A DNA stretch of 64,000 bases, taken from positions 682,001-746,000 of the forward strand of contig NZ_CP030085.1 of the NCBI RefSeq assembly GCF_003261235.1. The letters are read 5' to 3'. Made by a program: the position numbers and the translations under genes. The stretch is from Polynucleobacter paneuropaeus. Lineage in GTDB: Bacteria > Pseudomonadota > Gammaproteobacteria > Burkholderiales > Burkholderiaceae. The notes below the pieces were generated by a model, which did no database searches, was not told the origin of the DNA, and was given only the letters and a program-made list of their open reading frames with translations. How positions within the stretch are numbered: position 1 is the first letter of the stretch; every line of letters begins with the position of its first letter. Positions 32,465 to 42,339 of this stretch are shown here, piece by piece.

Positions 32465-33223
32465 ATGCGCCCACTTATCGTTATCGCCAATTGGAAATTA
32501 AATGGCAATCTCAAGAGCAATCAGGATTGGGTGCAAGTGGTATGCCGTGGTATGGAAAAAGGTATGCCCGCTGGTCGTAAGTATGTGGTTTGCCCACCGT
32601 TTCCGTATTTGGCTCAGTGTGCTGATCTCATTCAGAATTGTTCAGCCGCCTTTTTAAGCTTAGGTGCGCAAGATGTCTCACGCCATGAAACCGGCGCCTT
32701 TACAGGTGAAGTTAGTGCGGCCATGCTCAAAGAGTTTGCATGTGCCTATGTCATTGTTGGTCACTCAGAGCGTCGCCAGATGCATGGTGAAAGCGATGGC
32801 CTTATTGCAGAAAAAGCCTTGCAGGCCCTAGATCATGGTGTCACTCCAGTCATTTGTGTTGGAGAAACTGCCGATGAGCGCAATTCTGGAAGAGAAGTAG
32901 AAATAGTACGCTCCCAAGTTGCCAAGTTGGTCTCTGTTCTACAAGATCGTTTAGCTGATTGTCTGATTGCTTACGAACCCGTTTGGGCGATTGGCACTGG
33001 CAAAGTAGCAAGTGCACAGGTTGCTCAAGATATGCATCGTGTTATTCGCTTGCAACTGGCAGAGTTTGATGAGGATGTTGCCTCGCATGTCGGGATTTTG
33101 TATGGCGGTAGCGTTAAGCCAGACAATGCGGTTGAATTGTTTGCCATGCCTGATATTGATGGCGGCTTAATTGGGGGCGCTTCATTAGATCCTCAAGAAT
33201 TTCTGGCGATTTGTCAGGCATAA
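32465..33223 (+). CDS. tpiA: Triosephosphate isomerase
   Basis: The 252-residue protein has the family catalytic set: Lys in A-N-W-K-L-N-G (residues 9-15), His in I-V-G-H-S-E-R-R, and Glu in A-Y-E-P-V-W-A-I-G-T-G, then the phosphate-binding L-Y-G-G-S-V. It interconverts dihydroxyacetone phosphate and glyceraldehyde 3-phosphate. It is 9 nt after the oxidoreductase and 20 nt before secG, a common betaproteobacterial order. Confidence 0.96.
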   Translation: MRPLIVIANWKLNGNLKSNQDWVQVVCRGMEKGMPAGRKYVVCPPFPYLAQCADLIQNCSAAFLSLGAQDVSRHETGAFTGEVSAAMLKEFACAYVIVGHSERRQMHGESDGLIAEKALQALDHGVTPVICVGETADERNSGREVEIVRSQVAKLVSVLQDRLADCLIAYEPVWAIGTGKVASAQVAQDMHRVIRLQLAEFDEDVASHVGILYGGSVKPDNAVELFAMPDIDGGLIGGASLDPQEFLAICQA

Positions 33224-33243
33224 TTTTTATTTGGAGATAAGTC

Positions 33244-33591
33244 ATGGAATGGTTAAAGACTTTGTTGGTAGTGTTGCAGGTGGTTTCTGCTCTGGGCGTG
33301 ATCTTATTGGTCCTCCTTCAGCAGGGTAAGGGCGCCGATATGGGCGCAGCTTTTGGATCGGGCGCTTCTGGCAGCTTATTTGGCGCTAGTGGTTCTGCTA
33401 ATTTCCTGTCCCACACCACTGCCGTATTTGCAGCGATATTCTTTATTTGTACTTTAGGCATTACCTGGATCGGTAATCACAAGACTGCCCCTCAAAGTGT
33501 TTTGTCGGGTACCGTGGCACCCACTCAGGTTGCCCCAACAGCTCCTGTAGCGCCGGCGCAAGATCCTAGCAAACCTGCAGTACCGAAGTAA
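33244..33591 (+). CDS. secG: Protein-export translocase subunit SecG
   Basis: Two membrane spans (about 4-24 and 55-75) flank the family motif L-L-Q-Q-G-K-G-A-D-M-G-A-A-F-G-S-G, followed by a Pro/Ala-rich tail. SecG supports SecYE in protein export. TTTGGAGATAAGTC precedes the ATG. It ends the tpiA-secG group and is followed by a palindrome and tRNA-Leu. Confidence 0.95.
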   Translation: MEWLKTLLVVLQVVSALGVILLVLLQQGKGADMGAAFGSGASGSLFGASGSANFLSHTTAVFAAIFFICTLGITWIGNHKTAPQSVLSGTVAPTQVAPTAPVAPAQDPSKPAVPK

Positions 33592-33592
33592 T

Positions 33593-33610
33593 CTAAAAAG
33601 GCCTTTTTAG
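33593..33610 (+). terminator. Palindrome after secG, possible weak terminator
   Basis: CTAAAAAGG/CCTTTTTAG is an 18-nt perfect palindrome 1 nt after the secG stop. It could fold with a GGCC loop, with T residues in its 3' arm. A second perfect palindrome, CTACTGCA-A-TGCAGTAG (33643-33659), lies between it and the tRNA. Confidence 0.4.
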
Positions 33611-33680
33611 GTCGATTTAGGTGCTTTTAGCCCTGCATGTCTCTACTGCAATGCAGTAGAATTGATGAGTTTTGCAAGAT

Positions 33681-33765
33681 GCCGACGTGGTGAAATTGGT
33701 AGACACGCTATCTTGAGGGGGTAGTGGCTTAGGCTGTGCGAGTTCGAGTCTCGCCGTCGGCACCA
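33681..33765 (+). tRNA. tRNA-Leu (anticodon GAG)
   Basis: The 85-nt gene folds as a class II tRNA: acceptor GCCGACG with CGTCGGC, discriminator A, encoded CCA, a D-arm with GGTAGACACGC, anticodon loop CTTGAGG giving GAG, a long variable arm (about GTAGTGGCTTAGGCTGT) and T-arm GTTCGAGTC. It reads CUC/CUU Leu codons. It stands between secG and nuoA. Confidence 0.95.
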
Positions 33766-33864
33766 AAAAAGCAGTAAAAGTGGCTTGGAATTTGGATTAA
33801 TTAATAATTTGTAACATTTTTAGGTTTTACTAGCTAATTGACTCAGGAATAACTCAGGATTACT

Positions 33865-34224
33865 TTGAATCTCGCTAATTACTTTCCTGTTCTGCTGTTC
33901 ATCCTTGTAGGCATTGGGGTAGGTTTAGTCCCCATGTTCCTCGGAAAAATTTTGGCTCCTTCAAAGCCAGATGCTGAAAAACTGTCTCCGTATGAGTGTG
34001 GTTTCGAAGCTTTTGAAGATGCTCGCATGAAGTTCGATGTGCGCTACTACCTCATCGCAATCCTTTTTATCTTATTTGACTTAGAAACTGCCTTTTTGTT
34101 CCCCTGGGGCGTTGCTCTGCGGGACATTGGCTGGTTTGGTTACGCCTCTATGGTGACTTTCTTATTGGAATTCATTGTGGGATTTATTTATATCTGGAAG
34201 AAGGGCGCTCTCGACTGGGAGTAA
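33865..34224 (+). CDS. nuoA: NADH-quinone oxidoreductase subunit A
   Basis: The 119-residue membrane subunit of complex I has three spans and the conserved loop S-P-Y-E-C-G-F-E near 45-52, then [19 protein letters not shown]. The start is TTG 33865, with CAGGAT a few nt upstream and a sequence (MNLANYFPV) that matches family N-termini. It opens a complete 14-gene nuo operon in the order A to N. Confidence 0.95.
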
Positions 34225-34229
34225 TCAAT

Positions 34230-34712
34230 ATGGCACTAGAAGGCGTTCTCAAAGAAGGATTTGTTACTACGACTGCTGATCAGTTAATTAACTGGACTCG
34301 TAATGGCTCCCTTTGGCCAATGACTTTTGGTTTGGCCTGTTGCGCTGTAGAGATGATGCACGCTGGTGCTTCTCGCTATGACTTGGATCGTTTTGGAGTC
34401 GTGTTCCGTCCTTCACCACGTCAGTCCGACTTAATGATTGTTGCCGGAACACTTTGCAACAAGATGGCTCCCGCTTTGCGTAAGGTCTATGACCAAATGC
34501 CTGAGCCCCGTTGGGTAATCTCGATGGGTTCTTGTGCTAATGGCGGTGGCTACTATCACAACTCCTATTCAGTAGTGCGCGGTTGCGATCGCATTGTGCC
34601 AGTCGATATTTATGTACCGGGCTGCCCACCAACTGCAGAAGCATTGATTTACGGAATTATTCAGTTGCAATCGAAAATTGCTCGCACCAGCACGATTGCA
34701 CGGAAAGCTTAA
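34230..34712 (+). CDS. nuoB: NADH-quinone oxidoreductase subunit B
   Basis: The 160-residue subunit carries the four Cys ligands of cluster N2, the last Fe-S centre before quinone: Cys37, Cys38, Cys102 and Cys132 ([24 protein letters not shown]). It sits at the junction of the peripheral and membrane arms. It starts 5 nt after nuoA and ends 1 nt before nuoC. Confidence 0.96.
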
Positions 34713-34713
34713 G

Positions 34714-35313
34714 ATGTCAGATCGCTTAAATCAACTTACAGCCAATCTTGAACGGGTACTTGGTACACGTGCCCAATCTATTGAGATTGCTTTGGGTGAG
34801 GTGACCGTAGTTATTGAAGCGGATAGCTATTTAGAAGCAGCGCTTATGTTGCGCGATGATCCTGCTTTAGGATTTGAGCAGCTCATTGATTTATGTGGTG
34901 TTGACTATCAAGACTTCCGTGATGGCGCTTGGTCTGGTCAGCGTTTTGCAGTTGTTACCCATCTCTTGTCTATCGCCCACAACTGGCGCTTAAGAGTGCG
35001 TGTATTTGCAGCAGATGATTCTTATCCGGTAGTTGCTTCACTTACCCCTGTATGGGCTAGTGCAAATTGGTTCGAGCGTGAAGCGTTTGATCTTTACGGC
35101 ATTTTGTTTGATGGCCATGAAGATCTGCGCCGCCTCTTGACCGATTACGGTTTTATTGGTCATCCATTCCGTAAAGATTTCCCAATTACCGGTAATGTGG
35201 AAATGCGCTATGACCCAGAGCTCAAGCGTGTGGTCTATCAACCTGTCACCATTGAAGCGCGTGAGATTACTCCGCGCATTGTGCGTGAAGAGCAGTATGG
35301 AGGCCCGGTTTAA
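34714..35313 (+). CDS. nuoC: NADH-quinone oxidoreductase subunit C
   Basis: A 199-residue soluble subunit with the 30-kDa family signature (W-F-E-R-E-A-F-D-L-Y-G-I-L-F-x-G-H and L-R-R-L-L-T-D-Y-G-F-x-G-H-P-F-R-K-D-F). It is separate from nuoD here, unlike the fused E. coli nuoCD. I start at ATG 34714, right after the nuoB stop; an in-frame codon inside nuoB is rejected. Confidence 0.95.
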   Translation: MSDRLNQLTANLERVLGTRAQSIEIALGEVTVVIEADSYLEAALMLRDDPALGFEQLIDLCGVDYQDFRDGAWSGQRFAVVTHLLSIAHNWRLRVRVFAADDSYPVVASLTPVWASANWFEREAFDLYGILFDGHEDLRRLLTDYGFIGHPFRKDFPITGNVEMRYDPELKRVVYQPVTIEAREITPRIVREEQYGGPV

Positions 35314-35316
35314 GTC

Positions 35317-36570
35317 ATGGCACAAATTAAGAACTACACCCTCAACTTTGGCCCTCAGCATCCCGCTGCGCACGGCGTTTTACGTTTAGTGCTCGAGCTA
35401 GATGGTGAAGTCATTCAGCGTGCCGACCCCCATATCGGTTTATTGCATCGTGCCACTGAAAAACTCGCTGAGACTCGGACCTGGATTCAGAACGTTCCCT
35501 ATATGGATCGTTTGGACTATGTATCGATGATGGTCAATGAGCATGCCTATGTGATGGCTATTGAAAAGCTCTTAGGTGTTGAAGTGCCAGTGCGCGCGCA
35601 ATACATTCGAGTGATGTTTGATGAGTTAACCCGTTTGCTCAATCACTTGTTGTGGATTGGATGTCATGGTCTTGACGTCGGTGCGATGGCTGTCTTCTTG
35701 TATGCCTTCCGGGATCGTGAAGCCATCTTTGATATGTATGAAGCAGTCTCTGGTGCCCGTATGCATGCAGCTTACTATCGTCCAGGCGGAGTCTATCGTG
35801 ATTTGCCTGAGCAAATGGCTAAGTACTCCGCATCTAAAGTACGCAGTGCTTCTGCAATTAAGCGTCTCAACGAAGACCGTAGCGGTTCCTTATTGGATTT
35901 TATTGAAGAGTTCTCGAATGGCTTTGATGCTAATGTCGACGAGTATTGCAATCTCCTGACCGATAATCGGATTTGGAAACAGCGTTTAGTTGGTATTGGT
36001 GTTGTTACACCAGAACGTGCTTTACAGCTGGGCTTTACTGGTCCGATGCTTCGCGGTTCAGGCATCGAGTGGGATTTGCGTAAGAAGCAACCTTATGAAG
36101 TTTATGACCGTCTCGACTTTGATATTCCGGTTGGCGTCAATGGCGACTCTTATGATCGTTATTTAGTGCGTATGGAAGAGATGTACCAGTCCAATCGCAT
36201 CATCAAACAATGTATCGCATGGTTAAAAGCCAATCCCGGTCCGGTGTTGAGTGATAACCATAAAGTCTCTCCACCCAAGCGTGTGGACATGAAGACCAAT
36301 ATGGAAGAGCTGATTCATCACTTCAAACTCTTTACCGAAGGTATTCACGTTCCTGATGGAGAGGCTTATTCAGCGGTTGAGCATCCTAAGGGTGAGTTCG
36401 GTGTGTACTTGATTTCCGATGGCGCCAACAAACCATATCGAATGAAGATTCGTGCTCCCGGTTTTGTTCATTTGGCAGCGATGGATGAGATGTCCCGTGG
36501 TCATATGCTGGCTGATGCCGTCACCATTATTGGCACCCAAGATATTGTGTTCGGGGAGATTGACCGCTAA
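35317..36570 (+). CDS. nuoD: NADH-quinone oxidoreductase subunit D
   Basis: The 417-residue subunit forms the quinone-binding site with NuoB. Family motifs are G-P-Q-H-P-A-A-H-G-V near 13-22, the L-H-R-A-T-E-K motif and the closing D-I-V-F-G-E-I-D-R. It derives from [NiFe] hydrogenase large subunits but lacks the Ni-binding Cys. It begins 3 nt after nuoC. Confidence 0.96.
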   Translation: MAQIKNYTLNFGPQHPAAHGVLRLVLELDGEVIQRADPHIGLLHRATEKLAETRTWIQNVPYMDRLDYVSMMVNEHAYVMAIEKLLGVEVPVRAQYIRVMFDELTRLLNHLLWIGCHGLDVGAMAVFLYAFRDREAIFDMYEAVSGARMHAAYYRPGGVYRDLPEQMAKYSASKVRSASAIKRLNEDRSGSLLDFIEEFSNGFDANVDEYCNLLTDNRIWKQRLVGIGVVTPERALQLGFTGPMLRGSGIEWDLRKKQPYEVYDRLDFDIPVGVNGDSYDRYLVRMEEMYQSNRIIKQCIAWLKANPGPVLSDNHKVSPPKRVDMKTNMEELIHHFKLFTEGIHVPDGEAYSAVEHPKGEFGVYLISDGANKPYRMKIRAPGFVHLAAMDEMSRGHMLADAVTIIGTQDIVFGEIDR

Positions 36571-36590
36571 TAACAGCGTGCTACAAACTT

Positions 36591-37094
36591 ATGACTATTC
36601 TTCAACTATCCCCTCAAACAATGGCTGATATTGAGCGTAACATCGCTAAATATCCACCAGAACAAAAGCAGTCTGCAGTGATGGCAGCTTTGATTGCAGC
36701 ACAAACCGAAATCGGCTGGGTTTCTGACGATGTGATTGAAACCATTGCTGAGATTTTGGGAATGCCTCGCATTGCCGTAGATGAAGTGGCGACTTTCTAC
36801 AATATGTATGACACCAAGCCAGTTGGTAAATATAAGTTGGTTATCTGCACCAACTTGCCTTGCCAGTTAACTCATGGCGAGACTGCAGCGACCCATCTCA
36901 AAAAGACATTGGGTATCGGCTACAACGAGACAACCCCTTGCGGTACTTTCACCTTGAAAGAGGGTGAGTGCATGGGCGCCTGCGGTGATTCACCTGTGAT
37001 GCTCGTGAATAACAAGCGGATGTGTAGTTTTATGAGTAATGAAAAGATTGATGCTCTCTTGACTGAGCTTAGCGCACAAGGGAAGTCAGCATGA
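36591..37094 (+). CDS. nuoE: NADH-quinone oxidoreductase subunit E
   Basis: The 167-residue thioredoxin-fold subunit binds the [2Fe-2S] cluster N1a through C-T-N-L-P-C (near 86-91) and C-M-G-A-C (near 127-131). It works with NuoF at the NADH end. The stop overlaps the nuoF start by 4 nt. Confidence 0.95.
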   Translation: MTILQLSPQTMADIERNIAKYPPEQKQSAVMAALIAAQTEIGWVSDDVIETIAEILGMPRIAVDEVATFYNMYDTKPVGKYKLVICTNLPCQLTHGETAATHLKKTLGIGYNETTPCGTFTLKEGECMGACGDSPVMLVNNKRMCSFMSNEKIDALLTELSAQGKSA

Positions 37095-38389
37095 CCAGCT
37101 TGCACGATCGTCACATTAAGCCCCTGATTTTGGCGGGTCTCAATGGCAATAACTGGCGTATTAAGGACTATGAGAGCCGCGGCGGCTATCAACAGTTGCG
37201 CCGTATCTTGGCTGACAAAGTCACCCCAGATTCAATCATTGCTGAATTGAAGTTATCTTCTTTGCGTGGCCGTGGCGGTGCAGGTTTTCCTACTGGATTG
37301 AAGTGGAGTTTTATGCCCCGCCAGTTCCCTGGGCAGAAGTATTTAGTGTGTAACTCGGATGAAGGCGAGCCAGGGACATTTAAAGACCGCGACATCATGC
37401 GTTATAACCCCCATGCGCTTATCGAAGGCATGATCATTGGTGCCTACACGATGGGGATCTCGGTGGGTTACAACTACATCCACGGCGAAATTTGGCAAGA
37501 TTACACCCGCTTTGAAGAGGCGCTAGAAGAAGCACGCGCTGCTGGTTATTTGGGTGACAAGATCATGGGCAGCGACTTCAATTTCCAGTTGCATGCTGCA
37601 CCAGGTTGGGGTGCCTACATTTGTGGTGAAGAGACTGCTTTGCTTGAGTCGCTCGAAGGTAAAAAAGGTCAGCCGCGTTACAAGCCACCTTTCCCAGCGA
37701 GCTATGGTTTGTATGGCAAACCTACCACCATTAACAATACTGAAACGTTTGCAGCTGTGCCATTCATTATGGCAATTGGTGGACAAGCGTATTTGAATAT
37801 GGGTAAACCCAATAATGGCGGTACAAAAATCTACTCTGTTTCTGGTGACGTGACTTACCCGGGAAATTATGAAGTGCCAATGGGCACTCCTTTTGTGGAA
37901 CTTTTGAAGCTTGCTGGTGGGATGCGCGATGGCAGGGCGATTAAAGCGGTGATTCCTGGTGGATCCTCTGCGCCGGTTATTCCTGGCGCTCAGATGATGG
38001 ATCTCACAATGGATTACGACAGTATTGCCAAAGCAGGCTCGATGTTAGGTTCAGGCGCAGTGATTGTGATGAACGATACCCGGTGTATGGTTCGTGCTTT
38101 ATTACGTCTCTCCTATTTCTATCACGAAGAATCTTGCGGTCAGTGCACCCCATGTCGTGAAGGAACAGGTTGGTTATGGCGTATCGTGAACCGGATTGAA
38201 CACGGCGAGGGTCGGCCAGAAGATTTAGATTTACTCAATGACGTAGCGGCCAATATTCAGGGTCGTACGATTTGTGCATTGGGAGATGCAGCAGCAATGC
38301 CTGTTAGAGGCATGCTGAAGCATTACATGGATGAATTTGCGTATCACGTAGAACATAAGCACTGCTTAGAATCTGCGCGGCCTTTGTAA
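37091..38389 (+). CDS. nuoF: NADH-quinone oxidoreductase subunit F
   Basis: The 432-residue subunit oxidises NADH. It shows the NADH/FMN-binding G-R-G-G-A-G-F-P-T-G-L-K-W and N-S-D-E-G-E-P-G-T-F-K-D-R segments and the [4Fe-4S] N3 ligands in S-C-G-Q-C-T-P-C-R-E-G plus a distal Cys. Electrons enter complex I here and pass to NuoE and NuoG. Confidence 0.96.
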   Translation: MTSLHDRHIKPLILAGLNGNNWRIKDYESRGGYQQLRRILADKVTPDSIIAELKLSSLRGRGGAGFPTGLKWSFMPRQFPGQKYLVCNSDEGEPGTFKDRDIMRYNPHALIEGMIIGAYTMGISVGYNYIHGEIWQDYTRFEEALEEARAAGYLGDKIMGSDFNFQLHAAPGWGAYICGEETALLESLEGKKGQPRYKPPFPASYGLYGKPTTINNTETFAAVPFIMAIGGQAYLNMGKPNNGGTKIYSVSGDVTYPGNYEVPMGTPFVELLKLAGGMRDGRAIKAVIPGGSSAPVIPGAQMMDLTMDYDSIAKAGSMLGSGAVIVMNDTRCMVRALLRLSYFYHEESCGQCTPCREGTGWLWRIVNRIEHGEGRPEDLDLLNDVAANIQGRTICALGDAAAMPVRGMLKHYMDEFAYHVEHKHCLESARPL

Positions 38390-38422
38390 AAGATATTGTG
38401 TACGGGACTACTTAAAGTGAGC

Positions 38423-40741
38423 ATGGTAGAAATCGAATTAGACGGCAAGACGGTTGAGGTTCCTCAGGGTTCGATGGTGATGCACGCCGCGAATAAGTTG
38501 GGCACTTACGTTCCGCATTTCTGTTATCACAAGAAGCTCTCGATTGCTGCGAACTGCCGCATGTGTTTAGTTGAGGTGGAGAAGGCGCCTAAGCCATTAC
38601 CTGCTTGTGCAACACCAGTGACACAAGGTATGAAGGTCTTCACCCATTCGGCTAAAGCAGTAGAAGCTCAACGCTCGGTAATGGAATTCTTGTTGATTAA
38701 CCACCCACTCGATTGTCCTATTTGTGATCAAGGTGGTGAGTGTCAGTTGCAAGACTTGGCAGTAGGTTACGGTAAGTCAAACTCGCGTTACGAAGAAGAG
38801 AAGCGCGTAGTCTTTCACAAGAATATGGGCCCATTGATTTCAATGGAAGAGATGTCACGCTGTATTCACTGCACCCGTTGCGTTCGCTTTGGTCAAGAAA
38901 TTGCCGGAGTCATGGAGTTGGGCATGATTAACCGTGGCGAGCATTCTGAGATCACTACTTTCGTTGGCCAGACTGTAGATTCAGAGTTGTCCGGCAATAT
39001 GATTGATATTTGCCCGGTCGGCGCATTGACTAGCAAGCCATTCCGCTATGCTGCTCGTACCTGGGAATTGGCTCGTAAACGTTCTGTGAGCCCACATGAT
39101 AGTTTGGGTAGCAATACAACAATTCAAACTAAAGCAAACAAAGTCATGCGGGTCGTTGCTTTAGAGAACGAAGCAATCAATGAATGCTGGATTAGTGACC
39201 GTGATCGCTTCTCCTATGAGGGTATTAATAGTGCAGATCGCGTGACTTCACCGATGGTGAAGCAGGGCGGTCAATGGTTGGAGACGGATTGGGAATCTGC
39301 CTTAGATTACGTCTCACGCTCACTTAAAACGATTGCAACTGAACATGGCCCACAAGCGATTGCTGCATTGGCACACCCAATCAGCAGTACGGAAGAATTG
39401 CACCTCTTGCAAAAGATTGTGCGTGGACTCGGTTCAGATCAAATTGAAACCCGTTTATTGCAATCCAATATTGAAGGCGCTGCTAAAGCACCTTGGCTCG
39501 GCATGTCGATTACCAAGCTTGATAGCTTAGATCGTGCCCTCGTGATTGGTAGTTATTTGCGTAAAGATCAGCCATTGATGGCGGCGCGTCTGCGTGCTGC
39601 TGCTAAGCGTGGTCTTGCCTTACACCGTATCGACGCGGGTGGTGATGACTGGTTGATTTCAGCGCTAAGGAGTTTAGCTGTAAAGCCCAGTGCTTGGGTG
39701 AATAGTCTTGGTGAAGTTGCTTTAGCAGTTGCAAAAGCAAAGTCTGCTTCAGCTCCAGCTGGTGTTGCTGCTAGCATTTCTCCTGCGGCCCAAGCGATTG
39801 CCGATAGTCTTTTATCCGGCCAGTCCAGTGCTGTATTCCTGGGCTCGGCTGCCATAGCGCATCCAAACGCATCTGATTTGCATGTGTTGGCACAATTTAT
39901 TGCCCAGCAAACTGGCGCTACTTTTGGTTTCTTGCCTGTAGGTGGCAATGCCGTTGGTGCAAGCTTGGTTAAGGCTAATGGTGCTGGTATTAATTCTGTT
40001 CTATCCGGTGAGCGCCGCGCAGTGATTCTCATGAATCTCGAGCCCACTCGTGATTTAGCTAATCCCGAGCAAGCTAAAGCTGCTTTGGCTAAAGCCAATA
40101 CCGTGATCGCATTGACTGCATTCACAAGCCCCGATTTGCTAGAGACTGCTGATGTGATTCTGCCTATTAGCGCCTTCACTGAAACAGTCGCCACTTTCGT
40201 GAATGCGGAAGGTAGTGCACAAACGATTCAGCCAGCAGTCAAACCTTTGGGTGATTCACGTCCAGGCTGGAAAGTGCTACGCGTGCTTGGTGGCTTGCTT
40301 GGCTTAGATGGTTTCTTATTCAATATGCCTGAAGAAGTCTTGGGCGATGCTTTGGGTGAGAGCTTTGTGGACAATCTCAATAATCAGTTCACTGGATCTC
40401 CTGTTATATCAAGCGGAAATATTTCTCCTGCAAATGTTTTTGAGCGGGTGTCTGATGTCAATATTTATGCAGTGGATCCGATTGTTCGTCGTGCGCCAGC
40501 CTTGCAACGCACTAGCGATGCAAAACGGGGTAATCAAGTTGGTCTGAATCAGGCTGCGATGAATGAGCTAGGCCTTAAAGAGGGTGATCTAGTTTCCATT
40601 GCCCAAGGCAATTTGTCGACACAACTGTCCGTTACGCTGGAAGCAAACTTAGCCGCTGGGGCAGCTCGCGTCTCTGCTGGTACCTCAGCTAGCGCTCAGT
40701 TAGGCGCTATGTTTGGTTCGATTACTTTGAGTAAGGTCTAA
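38423..40741 (+). CDS. nuoG: NADH-quinone oxidoreductase subunit G
   Basis: The largest peripheral subunit. The N-terminal 2Fe-2S ferredoxin domain has Cys in FCYHKKL, NCRMC and PAC; then come the His/Cys N5 site (H-P-L-D-C-P-I-C-D-Q-G-G-E-C), a CIHCTRC 4Fe-4S motif with C-P-V-G-A-L, and a molybdopterin-oxidoreductase-like C-terminal half without an obvious cofactor. ATG 38423 (772 residues) begins MVEIELDG as in relatives; GTG 38417 or TTG 38396 are less likely. No strong ribosome binding site is seen. Confidence 0.94.
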   Translation: MVEIELDGKTVEVPQGSMVMHAANKLGTYVPHFCYHKKLSIAANCRMCLVEVEKAPKPLPACATPVTQGMKVFTHSAKAVEAQRSVMEFLLINHPLDCPICDQGGECQLQDLAVGYGKSNSRYEEEKRVVFHKNMGPLISMEEMSRCIHCTRCVRFGQEIAGVMELGMINRGEHSEITTFVGQTVDSELSGNMIDICPVGALTSKPFRYAARTWELARKRSVSPHDSLGSNTTIQTKANKVMRVVALENEAINECWISDRDRFSYEGINSADRVTSPMVKQGGQWLETDWESALDYVSRSLKTIATEHGPQAIAALAHPISSTEELHLLQKIVRGLGSDQIETRLLQSNIEGAAKAPWLGMSITKLDSLDRALVIGSYLRKDQPLMAARLRAAAKRGLALHRIDAGGDDWLISALRSLAVKPSAWVNSLGEVALAVAKAKSASAPAGVAASISPAAQAIADSLLSGQSSAVFLGSAAIAHPNASDLHVLAQFIAQQTGATFGFLPVGGNAVGASLVKANGAGINSVLSGERRAVILMNLEPTRDLANPEQAKAALAKANTVIALTAFTSPDLLETADVILPISAFTETVATFVNAEGSAQTIQPAVKPLGDSRPGWKVLRVLGGLLGLDGFLFNMPEEVLGDALGESFVDNLNNQFTGSPVISSGNISPANVFERVSDVNIYAVDPIVRRAPALQRTSDAKRGNQVGLNQAAMNELGLKEGDLVSIAQGNLSTQLSVTLEANLAAGAARVSAGTSASAQLGAMFGSITLSKV

Positions 40742-40744
40742 GAA

Positions 40745-41818
40745 ATGGCGGATTTCTTAAATCTCGTAACTACTCAAGGACAAGCCATTTTTGGTTCCTT
40801 GTGGCCATTAGTTTGGGCCTTGGTACGCATTGTCATTATTGTTCTGCCAATGTTTGGTGCGGTTGCTTATCTGACCCTCTGGGAAAGAAAGCTCATCGGT
40901 TGGATGCACATCCGTCTTGGACCTAATCGAGTTGGTCCTTTAGGTTTATTGCAACCGATTGCTGATGCTCTCAAGCTCTTGATGAAAGAGATCATTTCTC
41001 CTGCACAAGCAAGCAAGGTGCTCTACATCATTGCACCAGTGATGGTAATCATGCCGGCTTTTGCTGCTTGGGCTGTGATTCCTTTCCAGGCAAAAATGGT
41101 CCTATCTGATGTCAATGCAGGCTTGCTGTATGTGATGGCGATTTCCTCCATTGGCGTTTATGGCGTCATTCTGGCTGGCTGGTCATCAAACTCAAAATAT
41201 CCATTCTTGGGCGCGATGCGAGCATCTGCTCAGATGATCTCTTATGAGATTGCCATGGGCTTTGCCTTGGTAACCGTCTTGTTAACTTCTGGCTCTTTAA
41301 ATTTGAGCACGATTGTTGAATCTCAAAATCAAGGTTATTTCGCCAGCATGGGCCTGAACTTCCTCTCCTGGAACTGGTTGCCTTTATTACCAATGTTTGT
41401 GATCTACTTTATTTCCGGCGTGGCTGAGACTAATCGCCACCCATTCGACGTAGTTGAAGGGGAGTCGGAAATTGTTGCGGGCCATATGGTCGAGTACTCG
41501 GGTATGGCTTTTGCGATGTTCTTCTTGGCTGAATACGCCAATATGATTTTGATCGCTGCCTTAGCATCCACGATGTTCTTGGGTGGCTGGTTGCCGATTG
41601 TGGATTTGCCAATCTTGCGTGATATTCCTGGCTTCTTCTGGTTATTTGCTAAGACCTTCTTCCTCTTGTCTTGTGTGATTTGGTTGCGGGCTACTTTGCC
41701 TCGCTATCGCTATGACCAGATCATGCGTTTGGGCTGGAAGATTTTTATTCCCATCTCCGTATTTTGGGTCATGGTTGTTGGTGCCTGGGTGGTATCGCCT
41801 TGGAATATTTGGAAATAG
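40745..41818 (+). CDS. nuoH: NADH-quinone oxidoreductase subunit H
   Basis: A 357-residue membrane subunit with 8 or so spans, forming the quinone-channel entry. Family motifs: W-E-R-K-L-I-G-W-M-H-I-R-L-G-P-N-R-V-G-P and F-D-V-V-E-G-E-S-E-I-V-A-G. It starts 3 nt after nuoG. Confidence 0.96.
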   Translation: MADFLNLVTTQGQAIFGSLWPLVWALVRIVIIVLPMFGAVAYLTLWERKLIGWMHIRLGPNRVGPLGLLQPIADALKLLMKEIISPAQASKVLYIIAPVMVIMPAFAAWAVIPFQAKMVLSDVNAGLLYVMAISSIGVYGVILAGWSSNSKYPFLGAMRASAQMISYEIAMGFALVTVLLTSGSLNLSTIVESQNQGYFASMGLNFLSWNWLPLLPMFVIYFISGVAETNRHPFDVVEGESEIVAGHMVEYSGMAFAMFFLAEYANMILIAALASTMFLGGWLPIVDLPILRDIPGFFWLFAKTFFLLSCVIWLRATLPRYRYDQIMRLGWKIFIPISVFWVMVVGAWVVSPWNIWK

Positions 41819-41827
41819 GTAAAGACG

Positions 41828-42319
41828 ATGATTAAGAAAATCAACCAATTTCTCAATAGCTTGATGCTCAAAGACATTTTGACTGGTATGTCGATTACCG
41901 GTCGCTATCTCTTTAAGCCCAAGATTACGATTCAGTATCCAGAAGAGAAAACACCTCAGTCTCCACGCTTCCGCGGCTTACATGCTCTGCGTCGTTATGA
42001 GAACGGGGAAGAGCGTTGTATTGGTTGTAAATTGTGTGAGGCGGTTTGTCCTGCCTACGCCATAACGATTGAAACCGCTGAGCGCGACGACGGCACACGT
42101 CGTACCAGTCGCTATGACATTGACCTTACTAAATGTATCTTCTGTGGCTTTTGCGAAGAAGCTTGCCCAGTCGATGCGATTGTCGAGACCAATATTTTTG
42201 AATATTTTGGCGATAAGCGGGGTGACCTCTATTTTACGAAAGAGATGCTGCTGGCAGTAGGCGACAAGTATGAAAAAGATATTGCAGTTAACCGTGCAGC
42301 TGATGCACCTTACCGTTAA
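41828..42319 (+). CDS. nuoI: NADH-quinone oxidoreductase subunit I
   Basis: The 163-residue ferredoxin-like subunit carries two [4Fe-4S] clusters (N6a, N6b) through C-I-G-C-K-L-C-E-A-V-C-P and C-I-F-C-G-F-C-E-E-A-C-P. It connects NuoG clusters with N2 in NuoB. It starts 9 nt after nuoH. Confidence 0.96.
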   Translation: MIKKINQFLNSLMLKDILTGMSITGRYLFKPKITIQYPEEKTPQSPRFRGLHALRRYENGEERCIGCKLCEAVCPAYAITIETAERDDGTRRTSRYDIDLTKCIFCGFCEEACPVDAIVETNIFEYFGDKRGDLYFTKEMLLAVGDKYEKDIAVNRAADAPYR

Positions 42320-42339
42320 TCGAATCGAGCCATAGCCCC

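Noticed and set aside
39568..40194. 208-codon minus-strand ORF opposite nuoG
   Set aside because: It is the reverse of an Ala-rich part of NuoG; the Ala/Ser/Arg-rich product looks like a codon-bias artefact.
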